Assembly (NCBI GenBank): GCA_018195615.1
Contig: JAGTPG010000002.1
Coordinates: forward strand, 4,209,501 to 4,273,500
Reading direction: 5' to 3'
Origin: Streptomyces tuirus
GTDB lineage: Bacteria > Actinomycetota > Actinomycetes > Streptomycetales > Streptomycetaceae
Length of the DNA: 64,000 nt
Shown here: in pieces, positions 9,076-18,497 of the stretch
Layout of the letters: each line of letters opens with the position of its first letter
How positions within the stretch are numbered: position 1 is the first letter of the stretch
Translations under genes and position numbers: made by a program
Notes under the pieces: generated by a model
What the model was told of the DNA's origin: nothing
The model's input: the letters and a program-made list of their open reading frames with translations, nothing else
The model's database searches: none

Positions 9076-9930
9076 ATGACGCCAAGGCCCCCGGCAACGG
9101 CCAGACGCGTCCGGCTCGCGGCCGAACTGCGCAAACTCCGCGAGCGGGCCGGCCTGACCTCGACCGAGGCAGCACAGATGCTCGGCACCAGCTCGGGTCA
9201 ACTCAGCAACGTCGAGTCAGCCCGGTTCGGAGTGAGTCCGGACCGTGTACGGGCGATGGCCAACCTCTACTCATGTTCGAACCGGGCCTACATCAGCGCC
9301 CTGGCGGACATGGCCGCGGAGAAGACGCGCGGTTGGTGGTGGGACGCGTACCGCGAGGTGCTTCCGTCGGGACTGCTCACGCTGGCCGAGTTGGAGCACC
9401 ACGCAACGGCCATCCGTACCGCCTTCACCTCGCACATCCCGGGCATGTTCCAGACCACCGAGCACGCCCGGGAGATTTTCAGTCAGGCAATCCCGCCTTC
9501 CACCCCGCCGGAGGTGGAGCACCGCGTCTCGCACCGCATCAAACGGCAGGACGTCGTGTTCCGTCAGAACCCGAACCCGTACAGCACCGTCATTCATGAG
9601 GCTGCCCTGCACATGCGGGTCGGCGGCCCGCGGGTGGCCCGGGAGCAGCTCAAGCATCTGATCGACATGAGCGAACGGGACCACATCACTCTTCGGGTAC
9701 TGCCCTTCGACGTCGGAGCGTTCCCAGGGTCAGGCCAGTCCATCAACTACCTCTGCGGGCCCGTACCGGAGCTGGACACCGTACAACTGGACCAGTTCCA
9801 CGGCCCCGTGCTGCTTGATGCCGAGGCCCACTTGGAGAAGTACCGACGCCTTCTGGACGTCGTCGAAGCCATCGCCCTCAGCCCTGAGAAGTCCCGGAAC
9901 CTGATCCACGCCATCGCCCAGAGCCTCTGA
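9076..9930 (+). CDS. XRE-family regulator with DUF5753 (WhiJ-like)
   Basis: A 284-residue protein. Residues about 13-68 form an XRE helix-turn-helix (LRERAGLTSTEAAQMLGTSS, then QLSNVESARFGVSPDRV); the remainder is a DUF5753 effector domain with its usual WWWDAYREVLP, IPGMFQTTEHAR and hydrophobic C-terminal blocks. A GGAGG ribosome site lies just upstream of ATG 9076. It is followed ten bases later by a DUF397 gene and faces an RsbW-like ATPase gene. Such trios occur many times per Streptomyces genome and influence development and antibiotic production in studied cases. Confidence 0.9.
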   Translation: MTPRPPATARRVRLAAELRKLRERAGLTSTEAAQMLGTSSGQLSNVESARFGVSPDRVRAMANLYSCSNRAYISALADMAAEKTRGWWWDAYREVLPSGLLTLAELEHHATAIRTAFTSHIPGMFQTTEHAREIFSQAIPPSTPPEVEHRVSHRIKRQDVVFRQNPNPYSTVIHEAALHMRVGGPRVAREQLKHLIDMSERDHITLRVLPFDVGAFPGSGQSINYLCGPVPELDTVQLDQFHGPVLLDAEAHLEKYRRLLDVVEAIALSPEKSRNLIHAIAQSL

Positions 9931-9940
9931 AGGAGCGAGT

Positions 9941-10144
9941 ATGTCCACACACCGTTGGCGGAAGTCGTCGTACTGCCAGGAAGGGGAGGCATGCGTCCAC
10001 ATATCCATAACCCCCCGCTCCATCCACCTCACCGACCGAGCTGACCCGCCCCGCCCCGTCCTCACCACCAGCCCGGCCGCCTTCGGCGCCCTGCTCGACG
10101 CGTTGAAGGCACACGGTCCCCTGGTCACGCTCAGCGGGTGGTGA
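9941..10144 (+). CDS. DUF397 small protein
   Basis: A 67-residue protein with the DUF397 hallmarks: W-R-K-S-S-Y at residues 6-11, a central Cys-x-x-x-x-x-x-C region (CQEGEACVHI) and a C-terminal F-x-x-L-L-D-A-L-K block. It follows the XRE/DUF5753 gene by ten bases and is probably co-translated. In WhiJ-type systems the DUF397 protein is thought to act with or against the XRE partner. Its last 14 bases overlap the 3' end of the convergent nuclease-fold gene. Confidence 0.9.
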   Translation: MSTHRWRKSSYCQEGEACVHISITPRSIHLTDRADPPRPVLTTSPAAFGALLDALKAHGPLVTLSGW

Positions 10145-10967
10145 CTGCGGCCTCCGCCGCCAGGTCAGCCACCACCGCCGCGTGGTCGGACGGCCACACC
10201 CCGTCCACCGGGCCGTCGGCCGCGCGGTGGACCCGGCGTACGTGGCCGAGGCCGCCGGGGCCGGGCGGGCCCACGTGGATGTAGTCGATGCGCACGCTGG
10301 GCTCGTAGGTCGCCGCCACGTACGGGTTCGCCGTGTCCCAGGTGGCGGAGGGGGCGGCGGGGTCGGCGTACTCCCAGGCGTCGAGCAGGACTTGGCGGGG
10401 CACGGCCGGGGCGGTCTTGTAGCCGCCGAGGAGGCGTACCTCGTCGGAGTCGGGCCAGGCGTTGAGGTCACCGGTGACGACGGGCGGGAAGGGGGTGTCA
10501 CCGCGGTGCCGGGCGACGAACTCGACGAGCGCGGCGACCTGGCGGCAGCGGACCGCCGAGGCGTGCTCGGCGGAGGTGAAGTGGGTGGTGAAGAAGGGGA
10601 CTTCGTGGCCGGGGGCGGCTATGCGGGCGTAGAGCGCCAGCCGGCCGTCGTCCGACTCCGCCGGGGCGGGCAGCGGCAGCACGTCCCGGTCCACCACCGG
10701 CCATCTGCTGAGCACGGCGTTGCCTATGTCGACCGTGGGGTCCCCGATCCGCCGCCGCCAGCGCTCCGGTGCGGGCGAGGGGGCCCAGGCGCAGTGCAGT
10801 CCCAGCTCACCGGCCAGCCACTCGGCGAGGTTCTCCCCGTCGGCGGCCCACACCTCCTGCAGACCGACGACATCGGGCCGCAGCTCCCGCAGGGCCGTGA
10901 GTATCGCCTTCTGCCGCGCCTGCCACGGCCCGAAGCGCCACCACAGGTTCCAGGTCACGATCCGCAT
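10131..10967 (-). CDS. Endonuclease/exonuclease/phosphatase family protein
   Basis: A 278-residue EEP-fold protein. Motifs are complete: TWNLWW near the N-terminus (metal-binding Asn), VVGLQEVW (catalytic Glu), THFTSAEHASAVRCRQ, VVTGDLNAWPDSDEVRLL (Asp/Asn) and the final WPSDHAAVVADL (Asp-His). The family covers DNA repair nucleases, sphingomyelinase-like phosphodiesterases and inositol phosphatases, so the substrate is open. No signal peptide is seen. It converges on the DUF397 gene with a 14-base overlap. Confidence 0.85.
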   Translation of the reverse strand: MRIVTWNLWWRFGPWQARQKAILTALRELRPDVVGLQEVWAADGENLAEWLAGELGLHCAWAPSPAPERWRRRIGDPTVDIGNAVLSRWPVVDRDVLPLPAPAESDDGRLALYARIAAPGHEVPFFTTHFTSAEHASAVRCRQVAALVEFVARHRGDTPFPPVVTGDLNAWPDSDEVRLLGGYKTAPAVPRQVLLDAWEYADPAAPSATWDTANPYVAATYEPSVRIDYIHVGPPGPGGLGHVRRVHRAADGPVDGVWPSDHAAVVADLAAEAAVTTR

Positions 10968-11067
10968 CCGCAGCCACCTGCTCTCGTCCCGCCGCGTCAG
11001 GGATCATTATTGAAGCAGGAGCCGTTGCAGAAACCGTGAGAGCTTCGTGCCGAAGGAGACCCCGACC

Positions 11068-11460
11068 ATGTCCCGTCTCACCGATCTGAGGTTCCGCGCC
11101 GCCACGTCCTTCCAGCGCCGCATCAACCCGCTCCTGCGCCGCCTCCCGCTCCAGACGGTCCTGGAGACCAGGGGCCGCGTCTCCGGCCTGCCCCGTCACA
11201 CGCCGGTGGGCGGCCGCCGCGTCGGCGACTCCTTCTGGCTGGTGTCGGAGTTCGGCGAACGGTCACAGTACGTGCGCAACATCAAGGCCGATCCGCGCGT
11301 GCGGGTGCGGGTGCGAGGGCGGTGGCACACGGGGACGGCACATTTGGTGCCGGATGACGATCCCGTGGCCCGGCTGCGGCAGCTGCCGACGTTCAACGGC
11401 CTGGGGGTGCGGGCGTTCGGGACGAATCTGCTGACGGTGCGGGTGGACCTGGCGGACTGA
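11068..11460 (+). CDS. Ddn-like deazaflavin-dependent nitroreductase
   Basis: A 130-residue split-barrel protein of the deazaflavin (F420)-dependent nitroreductase family. LETRGRVSGLPRHTPVGGRR and the stretch VSEFGERSQYVRNIKADPRV match the family's T/S-x-G-R-x-S-G-x-x-R-x-x-P and N-I-x-A-x-P blocks. Start ATG 11068 was chosen because AAGGAG lies eleven bases upstream; an upstream in-frame GTG at 11047 has no such site. It ends two bases before the convergent aldehyde dehydrogenase stop. A role in reduction of quinones or enones with F420H2 is typical of relatives. Confidence 0.85.
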   Translation: MSRLTDLRFRAATSFQRRINPLLRRLPLQTVLETRGRVSGLPRHTPVGGRRVGDSFWLVSEFGERSQYVRNIKADPRVRVRVRGRWHTGTAHLVPDDDPVARLRQLPTFNGLGVRAFGTNLLTVRVDLAD

Positions 11461-11462
11461 GG

Positions 11463-12914
11463 TCACCCCGGCCAGACGATGGCCTGCACCTCGCTGTAGG
11501 CGTGCAGCGCGTACGAGCCGACGTCCCTGCCGACGCCGCTCTTCTTGAAGCCGCCGAAGGGGGCCTCCATGTTGCGCCCCACCGTGTTGACCCCGACACC
11601 GCCGGCGCGCAGCCGTCGCGCCACCCGGAAGGCCCTCGCCACGTCCGCCGACCAAACGTAGTCGATGAGGCCGTAGTCGGTGTCGTTGGCGAGGGCGATG
11701 CCCTGCTCCTCGTCGCCGAAGGGGATGACCACCACCACCGGCCCGAAGATCTCCTCTCGGGCCACGCGCATGTCGTTGGTGCAGTCGGCGAGGAGGGTCG
11801 GGGCGGTGTAGAAGCCGGTCGGCAGGTCCGGGCGTTCCCCGCCCGTCACCACCACCGCGCCTCCCTTCCGGCCCAGTTCGACGTAGGACTCCACCCGGTC
11901 CCGGTGCGCCGCCGAGATCACCGGCCCGACGACCGTGTCCGGTTCGCGAGGGTCGCCCGTCTTCAACCGGCCCGCGTGCTGTGCCAGTTGCTCCACCAGC
12001 CGGTCGTAGATCCCTCGTTGCGCCAGCACCCGCGTCGGTGCCGTGCAGATCTGCCCGCTGTAGAAGGAGAAGGTGGTGCCGATCCCGGCCACGGCCGAGC
12101 GGAGGTCGGCGTCGTCGAAGACGAGCGCGGCCCCCTTCCCGCCCAGCTCCATCAGCTGCCGCTTCATCCCGCGCCCGCACACCTCGGCGATCCGCTGCCC
12201 GACCGCCGTGGAGCCGGTGAAGCTGACCATGTCGACGTCGGGCGAGTCCACGGCCGCCTCGCCGACCCCTTGCGACCGGCCGGACACCACGTTCACCACA
12301 CCCCGCGGCACACCCGCCGCCTCCAGGGCCTCCGCCATCCGGTAGACCGACAGCGGATCCTGCGGAGCCGGCTTCACCACGACCGTGTTGCCCATGGCCA
12401 GGGCGGGCGCGATCTTGCCGGCCGGGTTGGCCCAGGGGTTGTTGTACGAGGTGACGCAGGTGACGACGCCGACGGGCTGCCGGACGGCCAGCGCACCCAT
12501 CACGCCCGCCTTCCCCATGGGCCCGGCCTCGTTGATCTGCGGCGGGACCGCCCACTCGGCGGGCTCCACGCGCGCGTAGCGCCGGAAGCGGGCGACGGCG
12601 ACCCCGACCTGCATCCCCCGTGCGGTGCCCGTGGTGGCGCCGGTCTCCGCCCGGGCCAGCTCGGCGTACTCGTCGAGACGGCTGCCGATGATCCGCGCTG
12701 CCCGTCCGAGAACCGCGGCCCGCTCCTCCGGGGACGTACGCGACCACGGCCCGAAGGCCTCGCGGGCCGCGGCGCAGGCCGCGAGCACCTGATCCCGCGA
12801 GGCCTCCGGCGCCCACCCGACGGCCCGCTCGGTCGCCGGGTCGATCACCTCGTAGTGCCCGCCGTCCGGCTCCACCCAGGAGCCGCCGACGAACAGCGAC
12901 TGCCTTGTGGTCAC
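11463..12914 (-). CDS. NAD(P)-dependent aldehyde dehydrogenase
   Basis: A 483-residue ALDH. The cofactor loop FTGSTAVGQR, the Glu-bearing LMELGGKGAALVFDDADL and the catalytic-Cys region YSGQICTAPTR are all present, as is the late EIFGPVVVVIPF element. The GTG start at 12914 overlaps the amidohydrolase stop (GTGA), so the two are translationally coupled, with the ALDH second. It would oxidise an aldehyde or semialdehyde to the acid, a standard step before CoA activation in catabolism. Together with the upstream amidohydrolase and LLM monooxygenase it looks like a pathway block, though no operator of the type described elsewhere is directly upstream of this pair. Confidence 0.9.
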   Translation of the reverse strand: MTTRQSLFVGGSWVEPDGGHYEVIDPATERAVGWAPEASRDQVLAACAAAREAFGPWSRTSPEERAAVLGRAARIIGSRLDEYAELARAETGATTGTARGMQVGVAVARFRRYARVEPAEWAVPPQINEAGPMGKAGVMGALAVRQPVGVVTCVTSYNNPWANPAGKIAPALAMGNTVVVKPAPQDPLSVYRMAEALEAAGVPRGVVNVVSGRSQGVGEAAVDSPDVDMVSFTGSTAVGQRIAEVCGRGMKRQLMELGGKGAALVFDDADLRSAVAGIGTTFSFYSGQICTAPTRVLAQRGIYDRLVEQLAQHAGRLKTGDPREPDTVVGPVISAAHRDRVESYVELGRKGGAVVVTGGERPDLPTGFYTAPTLLADCTNDMRVAREEIFGPVVVVIPFGDEEQGIALANDTDYGLIDYVWSADVARAFRVARRLRAGGVGVNTVGRNMEAPFGGFKKSGVGRDVGSYALHAYSEVQAIVWPG

Positions 12915-14640
12915 CTGGTACTCACCGTCTCCGTGTCCCGGCCGGACCGCAGCACCCGGCCCGGCACCGCACCCGTCACCACGTCGTCCCGGATCGCCTC
13001 GACCCCGTTGACCCACACGGCCCGCACGCCGAGCGCCCGGGAGTCCAGCCGAGGGCTGTCACCCGGCAGGTCGTGCACCAGGGTGGCCGGGCCCGCGTCG
13101 ATCCGCTCCGGGTCGAACAGGACGAGATCCGCGTGCCAGCCCTCCCGCACCCGCCCCCGCTCCCGCAGGCCGAAGAGCCGGGCCGGGTCATCGGTCAGCA
13201 TCTTCACGGCCCTCTCCAGACCGAGCAGCTTCCGGCCCCGCAGACAGTCCCCGAGGAACCGGGTCGTGTACGGCGCCCCGCACATCCGGTCCAGGTGGGC
13301 GCCCGCGTCGGACCCGCCGAGCAGCACGTCCTCGTGCTGCCAGGTCTCCGCCCGCAGCGCCCAGGACGCCGGGTCGTTGTCGGAGGGCATCGGCCACAGC
13401 ACCGTACGCAGCTCGTCGTTGGCGCAGATCTCCACCAGGCACTCGAAGGGTTCCTGGCCGCGCTCCTCGGCGATGTCCCTCACGACCCGGCCGGTCAGCC
13501 CGGTGTTCGCCTCGCTGTAGGTGTCGCCGATGACGTACCGCCCGAAGTTGGCCAGCCGCCGGAAGACGCCCGCCTCCTTGGAGTTCGCGCGTTGCAGCAG
13601 CTCGGCCCGCACGTCCGGATCACGCAGTTTCCCGATCCGCTCGGGCACGGGCAGCCCGAGGACGGGCCCCCAGCCGGGGATGAGGTTCAGCGCGCAGAAG
13701 GTCCCCAGCGACATGTTCATCGGCGTGAGGATCGGCATGGTGAGGGCCACGACCCTGCCGCCCGCCTTCCGCGCCTGCTCGCTCGCGAGGAGCTGCCTGG
13801 GCACGCGCTCGGGCACCGCCGCGTCGATCGTCAGCACGTTCCAGTTGAGCGGCCGCCCCGCCGCCGCGCTCATCTCCACGAACAGGTCGATCTCGGCGTC
13901 GCTGAACTGATCGAGACAGCCCGCGACGATCGCCTCGATCTGCGTGCCCTCGTGCTCACCGACGGCACGGGAGAGCGCCAGGAGTTCGGCCGGCCCGGCG
14001 TGCCGGGAGGCGACCGGCTTCCCGTCGCCGTCGGAGTGGCTCGTCGACTGGGTCGTGGACAGCCCCCACGCCCCGGCGTCCATGGCCTGGCGCAGCAACC
14101 GCACCATCGCCGCCAGTTGCTCCGGGCTCGGCTGCCCGCCCACCGCCTCCGGCCCCATCACGTACCGCCGCAGCGCACAGTGCCCCACCATGAAGCCGGC
14201 GTTCACGGCGATCCGCCCCTCCAGGGCATCCAAGTAGTCCCCGAAGGAATGCCAGTTCCAGGGCGCCCCCTCCTCCAACGCCACCAGCGACATGCCCTCG
14301 ACCTTGGACATCATCCGCCGTGTGTAGTCGGCGTCCTCGGGCCGGTCCGGGTTCAGCGGCGCGAGCGTGAACCCGCAGTTGCCGCCGGCGACGGTGGTGA
14401 CCCCGTGGTTGAGGGACGGAGTGGCGTACGGATCCAGAAGAGCTGCGCGTCGTAGTGGGTGTGGGGGTCGACGAAGCCCGGGGTGAGGACGAGGCCGGTG
14501 GCGTCCTCGGTGGTGCGGGCTTCCTGGGTGACCTCACCGATGACGGCGATCCGCTCGTCTCGTATGCCGACGTCGGCGACAAAGGCCGGCGCACCGGTCC
14601 CGTCCACGACGGTCACACCCTTGATGACGTGATCAAGCAT
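12911..14640 (-). CDS. D-aminoacylase-type amidohydrolase, one frameshift
   Basis: About 575 residues once joined. The N-terminal part (from ATG 14640, GGGAG ten bases upstream) contains TPGFVDPHTHYDAQLFW, the HxH metal motif of the amidohydrolase superfamily. The main part reads from MMSKVEGMSLVALEEG through SDAGAHLDRM (metal Asp) to a C-terminal beta-sandwich with ADLVLFDPERID. The frames join if one G is added to the GG run at about 14434 (TTCTGG-ATCCG). Relatives are N-acyl-D-amino-acid deacylases and dihydroorotase-like hydrolases of unknown substrate. It is coupled to the ALDH downstream. Confidence 0.85.
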
Positions 14641-14676
14641 GAGCACTCAACTCCCTCGACACCGTTGCCCTATTGA

Positions 14677-14705
14677 GGGGCGCGGGGAACTGCGCGACCA
14701 GCCAC
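14677..14705 (+). repeat. Intergenic Streptomyces-type repeat, copy 1
   Basis: A 29-base segment starting GGGGCGCGGGGAACTGCG and ending GACCAGCCAC is identical to 58539-58567, and partial similarity (ACCCGCA, CGCCACAC) continues about 20 bases beyond. Both copies lie in short gaps between minus-strand genes. I recognise this motif as common between genes in Streptomyces; it can fold through GCGCGGGG/CTGCGCG-type pairing and may affect transcript ends. Confidence 0.75.
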
Positions 14706-14747
14706 ACACCACCCGCACTCGCCACACGGCCCGCAGCCCTCCGGCGA

Positions 14748-15863
14748 TTACGCGCTCTGCCGGAAACGGGACGTCCGATGCACAGGATCCGTATCGATCT
14801 TCGGAATCACGTACTCCCCGACCAGCCGGATCGTCTGCAACGTCTCCTCCTTCGGCACCCCACCGGCAACCCGAAGCTCAACTGGTCCGCCCCGGCCCGC
14901 TCCCACCGCTCGCACTGCCGCAGCACCTCGTCCGGATCCCCGCAGATCAGCAGCTCCTCCTCGATGAGCACCTCGATGAACTCCTCGGTGTACTCGGCAG
15001 CGTCTCGGGCCAGACGGGAAAGCCCTCGGGCCGCGGGAACGTGTCGTGGTACCGGAACACCAGCGAGGGCAGGTAGTGCAGCCCCCCACTCGCCGCGATC
15101 CGCACGGCTTCCGCGTGGGTCGGCGCACAGATCGCCGTCGTCGTCACCATCACGTTGTCGTTGACGAAGTCCCCGACCGGCTCGGCGTCCACGATCGCCG
15201 TCTTGTACTGCTCCAGCACCCACTCCATGTCGGAGACCTTCTGCACGCTGAACCCGAGCACGCCGAGTCCCTTCTTCGCGGCCATGGCGTACGACGGCGG
15301 CGACCCGGCCGCGTACCACATCGCCGGGTGAGACCTGCCGTACGGCTTGGGCAGGACCTTCCTCGGCGGCAGCGACCAGTGCTTGCCCTGGAAGCCGACG
15401 TACTCGTCCTGGAGCCACATCTTGGGGAACTCGGCGATGGTCTCTTCCCAGAGCTCCTTGGTGTGGTTCATGTCGGTGATCCCCGGCAGGAACCCGAGGA
15501 TCTCGTGCGACCCCGCCCCCCTCCGCTGCCGAACTCGAACCGGCCCTCGCTGAGGTGGTCGAGCATGGCGACCTTCTCGGCGACCTTCACGGGGTGGTTG
15601 ACCGGCGCGAGCGGGTTGAAGATCCCCGAGCCCAGGTGGATCCGCTCCGTCGCGTGCGCCAGATAGCCGAGGAAGACGTCGTTGGCGGAGAGGTGCGAGT
15701 ACTCCTCCAGGAAGTGGTGCTCGGAGGCCCAGGCGTACTTGAAGCCCGACTTGTCGGCCTGGATGACGTACTCGGTCTCCTCCATCAGCGCCTTGTGCTC
15801 GGCGAGCGGGTCGGTCTCGGCCCGTTTGCCCACGTATCCCTGTACGAAGAGCCCGAATTCCAA
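14748..15863 (-). CDS. LLM-class flavin-dependent monooxygenase, three frameshifts
   Basis: About 372 residues after joining four pieces. It starts MEFGLFVQGYVGKRAETDPL and has the bacterial-luciferase features WASEHHFLEEYSHLSAN and VAMLDHLSEGRFEFGSGGG, then PAMWYAAGSPPSYAMAAKKG, and ends GEYVIPKIDTDP. Frame changes fall at about 15515 (G run), 15000 (CC for CCC) and 14865 (G run), each repaired by one added base. The EHHF motif and length fit FMN-dependent two-component monooxygenases. Two CTGAC-N5-GTCAG sites lie upstream, so it belongs to the proposed regulon, and the flavin reductase at 50198, under the same operator, could supply reduced flavin. Confidence 0.85.
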
Positions 15864-15888
15864 GGAGATTCACCGCCCCACGATTCGT

Positions 15889-15907
15889 ATCTGACGAAGC
15901 GTCAGAT
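15889..15907. promoter_or_regulatory. Regulon operator, exact core (LLM promoter)
   Basis: ATCTGACGAAGCGTCAGAT: perfect CTGAC-N5-GTCAG core with AT flanks. It lies 25 bases upstream of the LLM start at 15863 and identically matches the core of the site at 16782. Confidence 0.8.
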
Positions 15908-15948
15908 CTATGTCTCCGACTGTTTCACCGGCCCCCATGAGCGTCAAT

Positions 15949-15967
15949 ACCTGATGGATCGTCAGAT
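15949..15967. promoter_or_regulatory. Regulon operator-like site, one mismatch
   Basis: ACCTGATGGATCGTCAGAT: CTGAT replaces CTGAC in the left half, right half exact. It overlaps the last codons of the short-chain dehydrogenase gene and lies about 85 bases upstream of the LLM start, forming a double site with 15889. Confidence 0.6.
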
Positions 15968-16731
15968 GATGCTGACGCCCGCCAGCCACCCTCCGTCGAT
16001 CACGAACGGCTGCCCGGTGATGTACGACGAGTCCTGCGAGGTGAGGAACAGCGCGAGCCGCGCCACCTCCTCCGGCTGCCCGACCCGCCCCAGCGGCACG
16101 AGCTTGCGGTACAGCCGGTCGAGCCCCTGCGTCGTCGCGTCCAGGTCGGCCTCCGGGTCGAGGCGGGCCGGGTTGGACATCGCGGTGTCGATGGCGCCGG
16201 GGCAGACGGCGTTGACGCGTATCCCCGGCCGGCCAGCTCCAGGGCGGCGACCCGGGTGAGGCCGACCACGGCGTGCTTGCTCGCCGCGTACGCACCCACC
16301 GCCGCCATCCCGGTCAGGCCCGTGTACGAGGCCGTGTTGACGATCGTGCCGCCGTCGGACATCTCCGGGGCGACGCTCTTGACGCCGAGGAAGCACCCCA
16401 CCTGATTGACCCGCACGACCTGCATGAACTCGTCGAGGGGCGTGTCGAGGAGCGTGTTGAAGCGCAGGATGCCGGCGTTGTTGACGAGCCCGTCGACATG
16501 CCCGTACGCGTCCTTGGCCGCGGCGACGGCAGCCTGCCAGTCGTCCTCCCGGCCGACGTCGAGGTGGACGTACTTCGCGCCGATCTCCTTCGCGAGGGCC
16601 TCGCCCCGGTCGTCGAGGACATCGGCCACGACCACCCGGGCGCCCTCGGCTGTGAACAGCCGGGCCTCCTGCTCGCCCTGGCCGCGTGCGGCGCCGGTGA
16701 CGATGACGACCCGTCCGTCGAGCTTGCCCAT
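15962..16731 (-). CDS. Short-chain dehydrogenase, HSD-like, one frameshift
   Basis: About 256 residues from ATG 16731 (MGKLDGRVVIVTGAARGQGE). It has the Rossmann TGxxxGxG motif (TGAARGQG), NNAG, and YAASKH with catalytic Tyr and Lys, and ends ITGQPFVIDGGWLAG. After LELAGRG the frame changes at about 16228; adding one G to the GGGG run restores IRVNAVCPGAIDTAMS. The sequence pattern resembles 3-alpha/20-beta-hydroxysteroid dehydrogenases and related NAD-dependent enzymes, consistent with oxidation of a ring hydroxyl, but substrate is inference. An exact operator lies 50 bases upstream. Confidence 0.88.
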
Positions 16732-16781
16732 TACGGCCCCCTTCACGGGTGGACACGGTGGACTCCGCATCGTAGCGACAT

Positions 16782-16800
16782 ACCTGACGAAGCGTCAGAT
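16782..16800. promoter_or_regulatory. Regulon operator, exact core (SDR promoter)
   Basis: ACCTGACGAAGCGTCAGAT, with exact CTGAC and GTCAG halves, located 50 bases upstream of the SDR start at 16731 and 96 bases upstream of the divergent secreted-protein gene. Control of the SDR is more likely given the gene content of the other marked units. Confidence 0.8.
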
Positions 16801-16896
16801 ACAAGAGCCGGGCGTTGCTGAGGCGAATCTCACGTGACTGACAAGTAGGGATGTTTGACCCTGTCGGGTCGGTCAGGACCTTCCAGGATCTGGCTC

Positions 16897-17640
16897 ATGG
16901 CAAGGAGAAGACTGAAGAACAGGAAGATCAGGATCGTTACGATCGGATCGGCTCTCGTGACCGGCGGAGCCGTGGCCGCGGTACTGCTGCCCTCGGCGAA
17001 CGCCGCCGACGAGAAGACGCCCGAGCAGATCATGACGATGTGCCAGCGGGCGAAGGTGCTCAACGGCAAGCAGCAGTCCATCTCCGATTTCGGCGGCCAC
17101 CCGATCGCCGGACCGAGTTTCGCGTCGGACAACTGCGATTTCGTCGAGACGGACTTCGAGACCTTCGACGGGCCGGCCGAAAAGGCCTCCATCGACTTCC
17201 CGAACTGCGAACCGAACGCCACCGAACCGGCGAAGGTGTCGGTCACCTGGTCGGCGACGACGGCCCAGGGCCAGGGCAAGTACACCGTCACCCAGCAGGG
17301 CGGCGGCGGAGGGCTCTTCGGGGCCCTGAGCGGCTCCTGGCTCAAGCACAAGGGCACCCTCGACCTCACCCTCGAGTCGGCGACCGCCGGTGACACGGAG
17401 CAGCGGGACGTGCCGGTCGGCAAGGTGCTCCACATCGAGTTCACGCCGAAGATGCAGCGCATGACGGGCGAATGGCGGGTGCGGATCGACGCCCGCGAGG
17501 CGACGACCGTCACCAACGCCACACCGGAGCAGAACTTCGTGGCACCGGAGGTCGTCGAGGGACCGGTCGTGCTACCCGGCGCGGCAGGTGCTCCGGGTGT
17601 CGTGGACGGCACCTCCAAGGCCGTGCTGACCGATTGCTGA
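16897..17640 (+). CDS. Secreted protein A of a related pair, unknown function
   Basis: A 247-residue protein. ATG 16897 gives MARRRLKNRKIRIVTIGSAL followed by a hydrophobic stretch and a likely signal-peptidase site near PSANA-ADE (residue about 36). Four cysteines of the mature part stand out: Cys49, Cys80 (in DNCDFVETDF), Cys104 and the last residue, Cys247. The next gene encodes a protein with the same start design, Cys49, and an NCQFV motif followed by Cys 25 residues later, so the two look paralogous. A glycine run and VSVTWSATT-type beta-rich sequence suggest an extracellular beta fold. No known family recognised. Confidence 0.75.
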   Translation: MARRRLKNRKIRIVTIGSALVTGGAVAAVLLPSANAADEKTPEQIMTMCQRAKVLNGKQQSISDFGGHPIAGPSFASDNCDFVETDFETFDGPAEKASIDFPNCEPNATEPAKVSVTWSATTAQGQGKYTVTQQGGGGGLFGALSGSWLKHKGTLDLTLESATAGDTEQRDVPVGKVLHIEFTPKMQRMTGEWRVRIDAREATTVTNATPEQNFVAPEVVEGPVVLPGAAGAPGVVDGTSKAVLTDC

Positions 17641-17687
17641 CACCCCACGCGCCCACTTTTCCCACCCCTTCCCCACAGGAGAACCCC

Positions 17688-18478
17688 ATGACACGCGCCG
17701 GCCGCAAGAGAAGCCACCGGAGCAGGAAGAAGCGCATCACCCTCGCCCTGGCCCCGGTGGCGGCCGTCGCGGTGGCCGTACCGCTGATGAACCCGGCGGG
17801 CGCCGCCACCCCCTCCGAAGTGAGCGCCGACTGTTCCGCGGACTCCGACAAGCTGGAGAACTGCCAGTTCGTCGACGTCCAGTTCAAACGGGACAGCCTC
17901 GGGCCGAACCAGCGGGTCTCCGCGGTGTCCGACAACTGCGGATCCACGAGCACCGCGTCGAAGACCTTCAACGTGAGCACGTCCGTCACCAGGACCATCC
18001 AGCTCGAGACGGATTCACCGCCGGCGCCGACACGAAACTCGGAAATTCCTTCTTCGAGATCGGCCTGAAGTTCAACACCACAGAAATCAACATCACGCGT
18101 GACGACAAGACGACCAGCCTCGCCTTCAGCAGGACGGACACCGTGCAGGCGGACAGCATCGGCTTCTTCATGTGGTCCGCGAAACGCACGGACGTGAGCG
18201 GATTCCTGCGGGCCACGTACAAGGAGCCGCAGAACGGCCAGAAGGTGTTCTTCTCGCCGAGTGAGGGCGGCACGAGCGTGCACGTCTTCTACCCGCAGAT
18301 CCTGAAGAACGGCACCCCCGACGGGCGCCTGTGGCTGCGCAACGTGAAGTGCGGAACGCCGGAGGCCACAGGGTTGCAGAACTCCACGCGCGCCCTGAGG
18401 TCCGAGCCGGGATTCGGTGCGGGCGGCGAGAACGTCACCGACATCGACATCCCGCTCTCCGAGGTACCGGCGCCGTAG
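17688..18478 (+). CDS. Secreted protein B of a related pair, one frameshift
   Basis: About 263 residues. MTRAGRKRSHRSRKKRITLA leads into a signal sequence ending near NPAGAA-TPSE. Cys49, Cys59 (ENCQFVDVQF) and Cys84 mirror the NC-x-FV-x-C pattern of the upstream gene. The frame changes at about 18010; one extra G in ACGG-ATTC restores a continuous reading through NSFFEIGLKFNTTEINITRD to SEVPAP and TAG. It follows secreted protein A by 47 bases with an AGGAGAA ribosome site, so the two are an operon. The middle is rich in Ser/Thr and alternating hydrophobics, suggesting a beta-sandwich. Function unknown. Confidence 0.7.
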
Positions 18479-18497
18479 CCGGTCACCCCGCAGGTTC

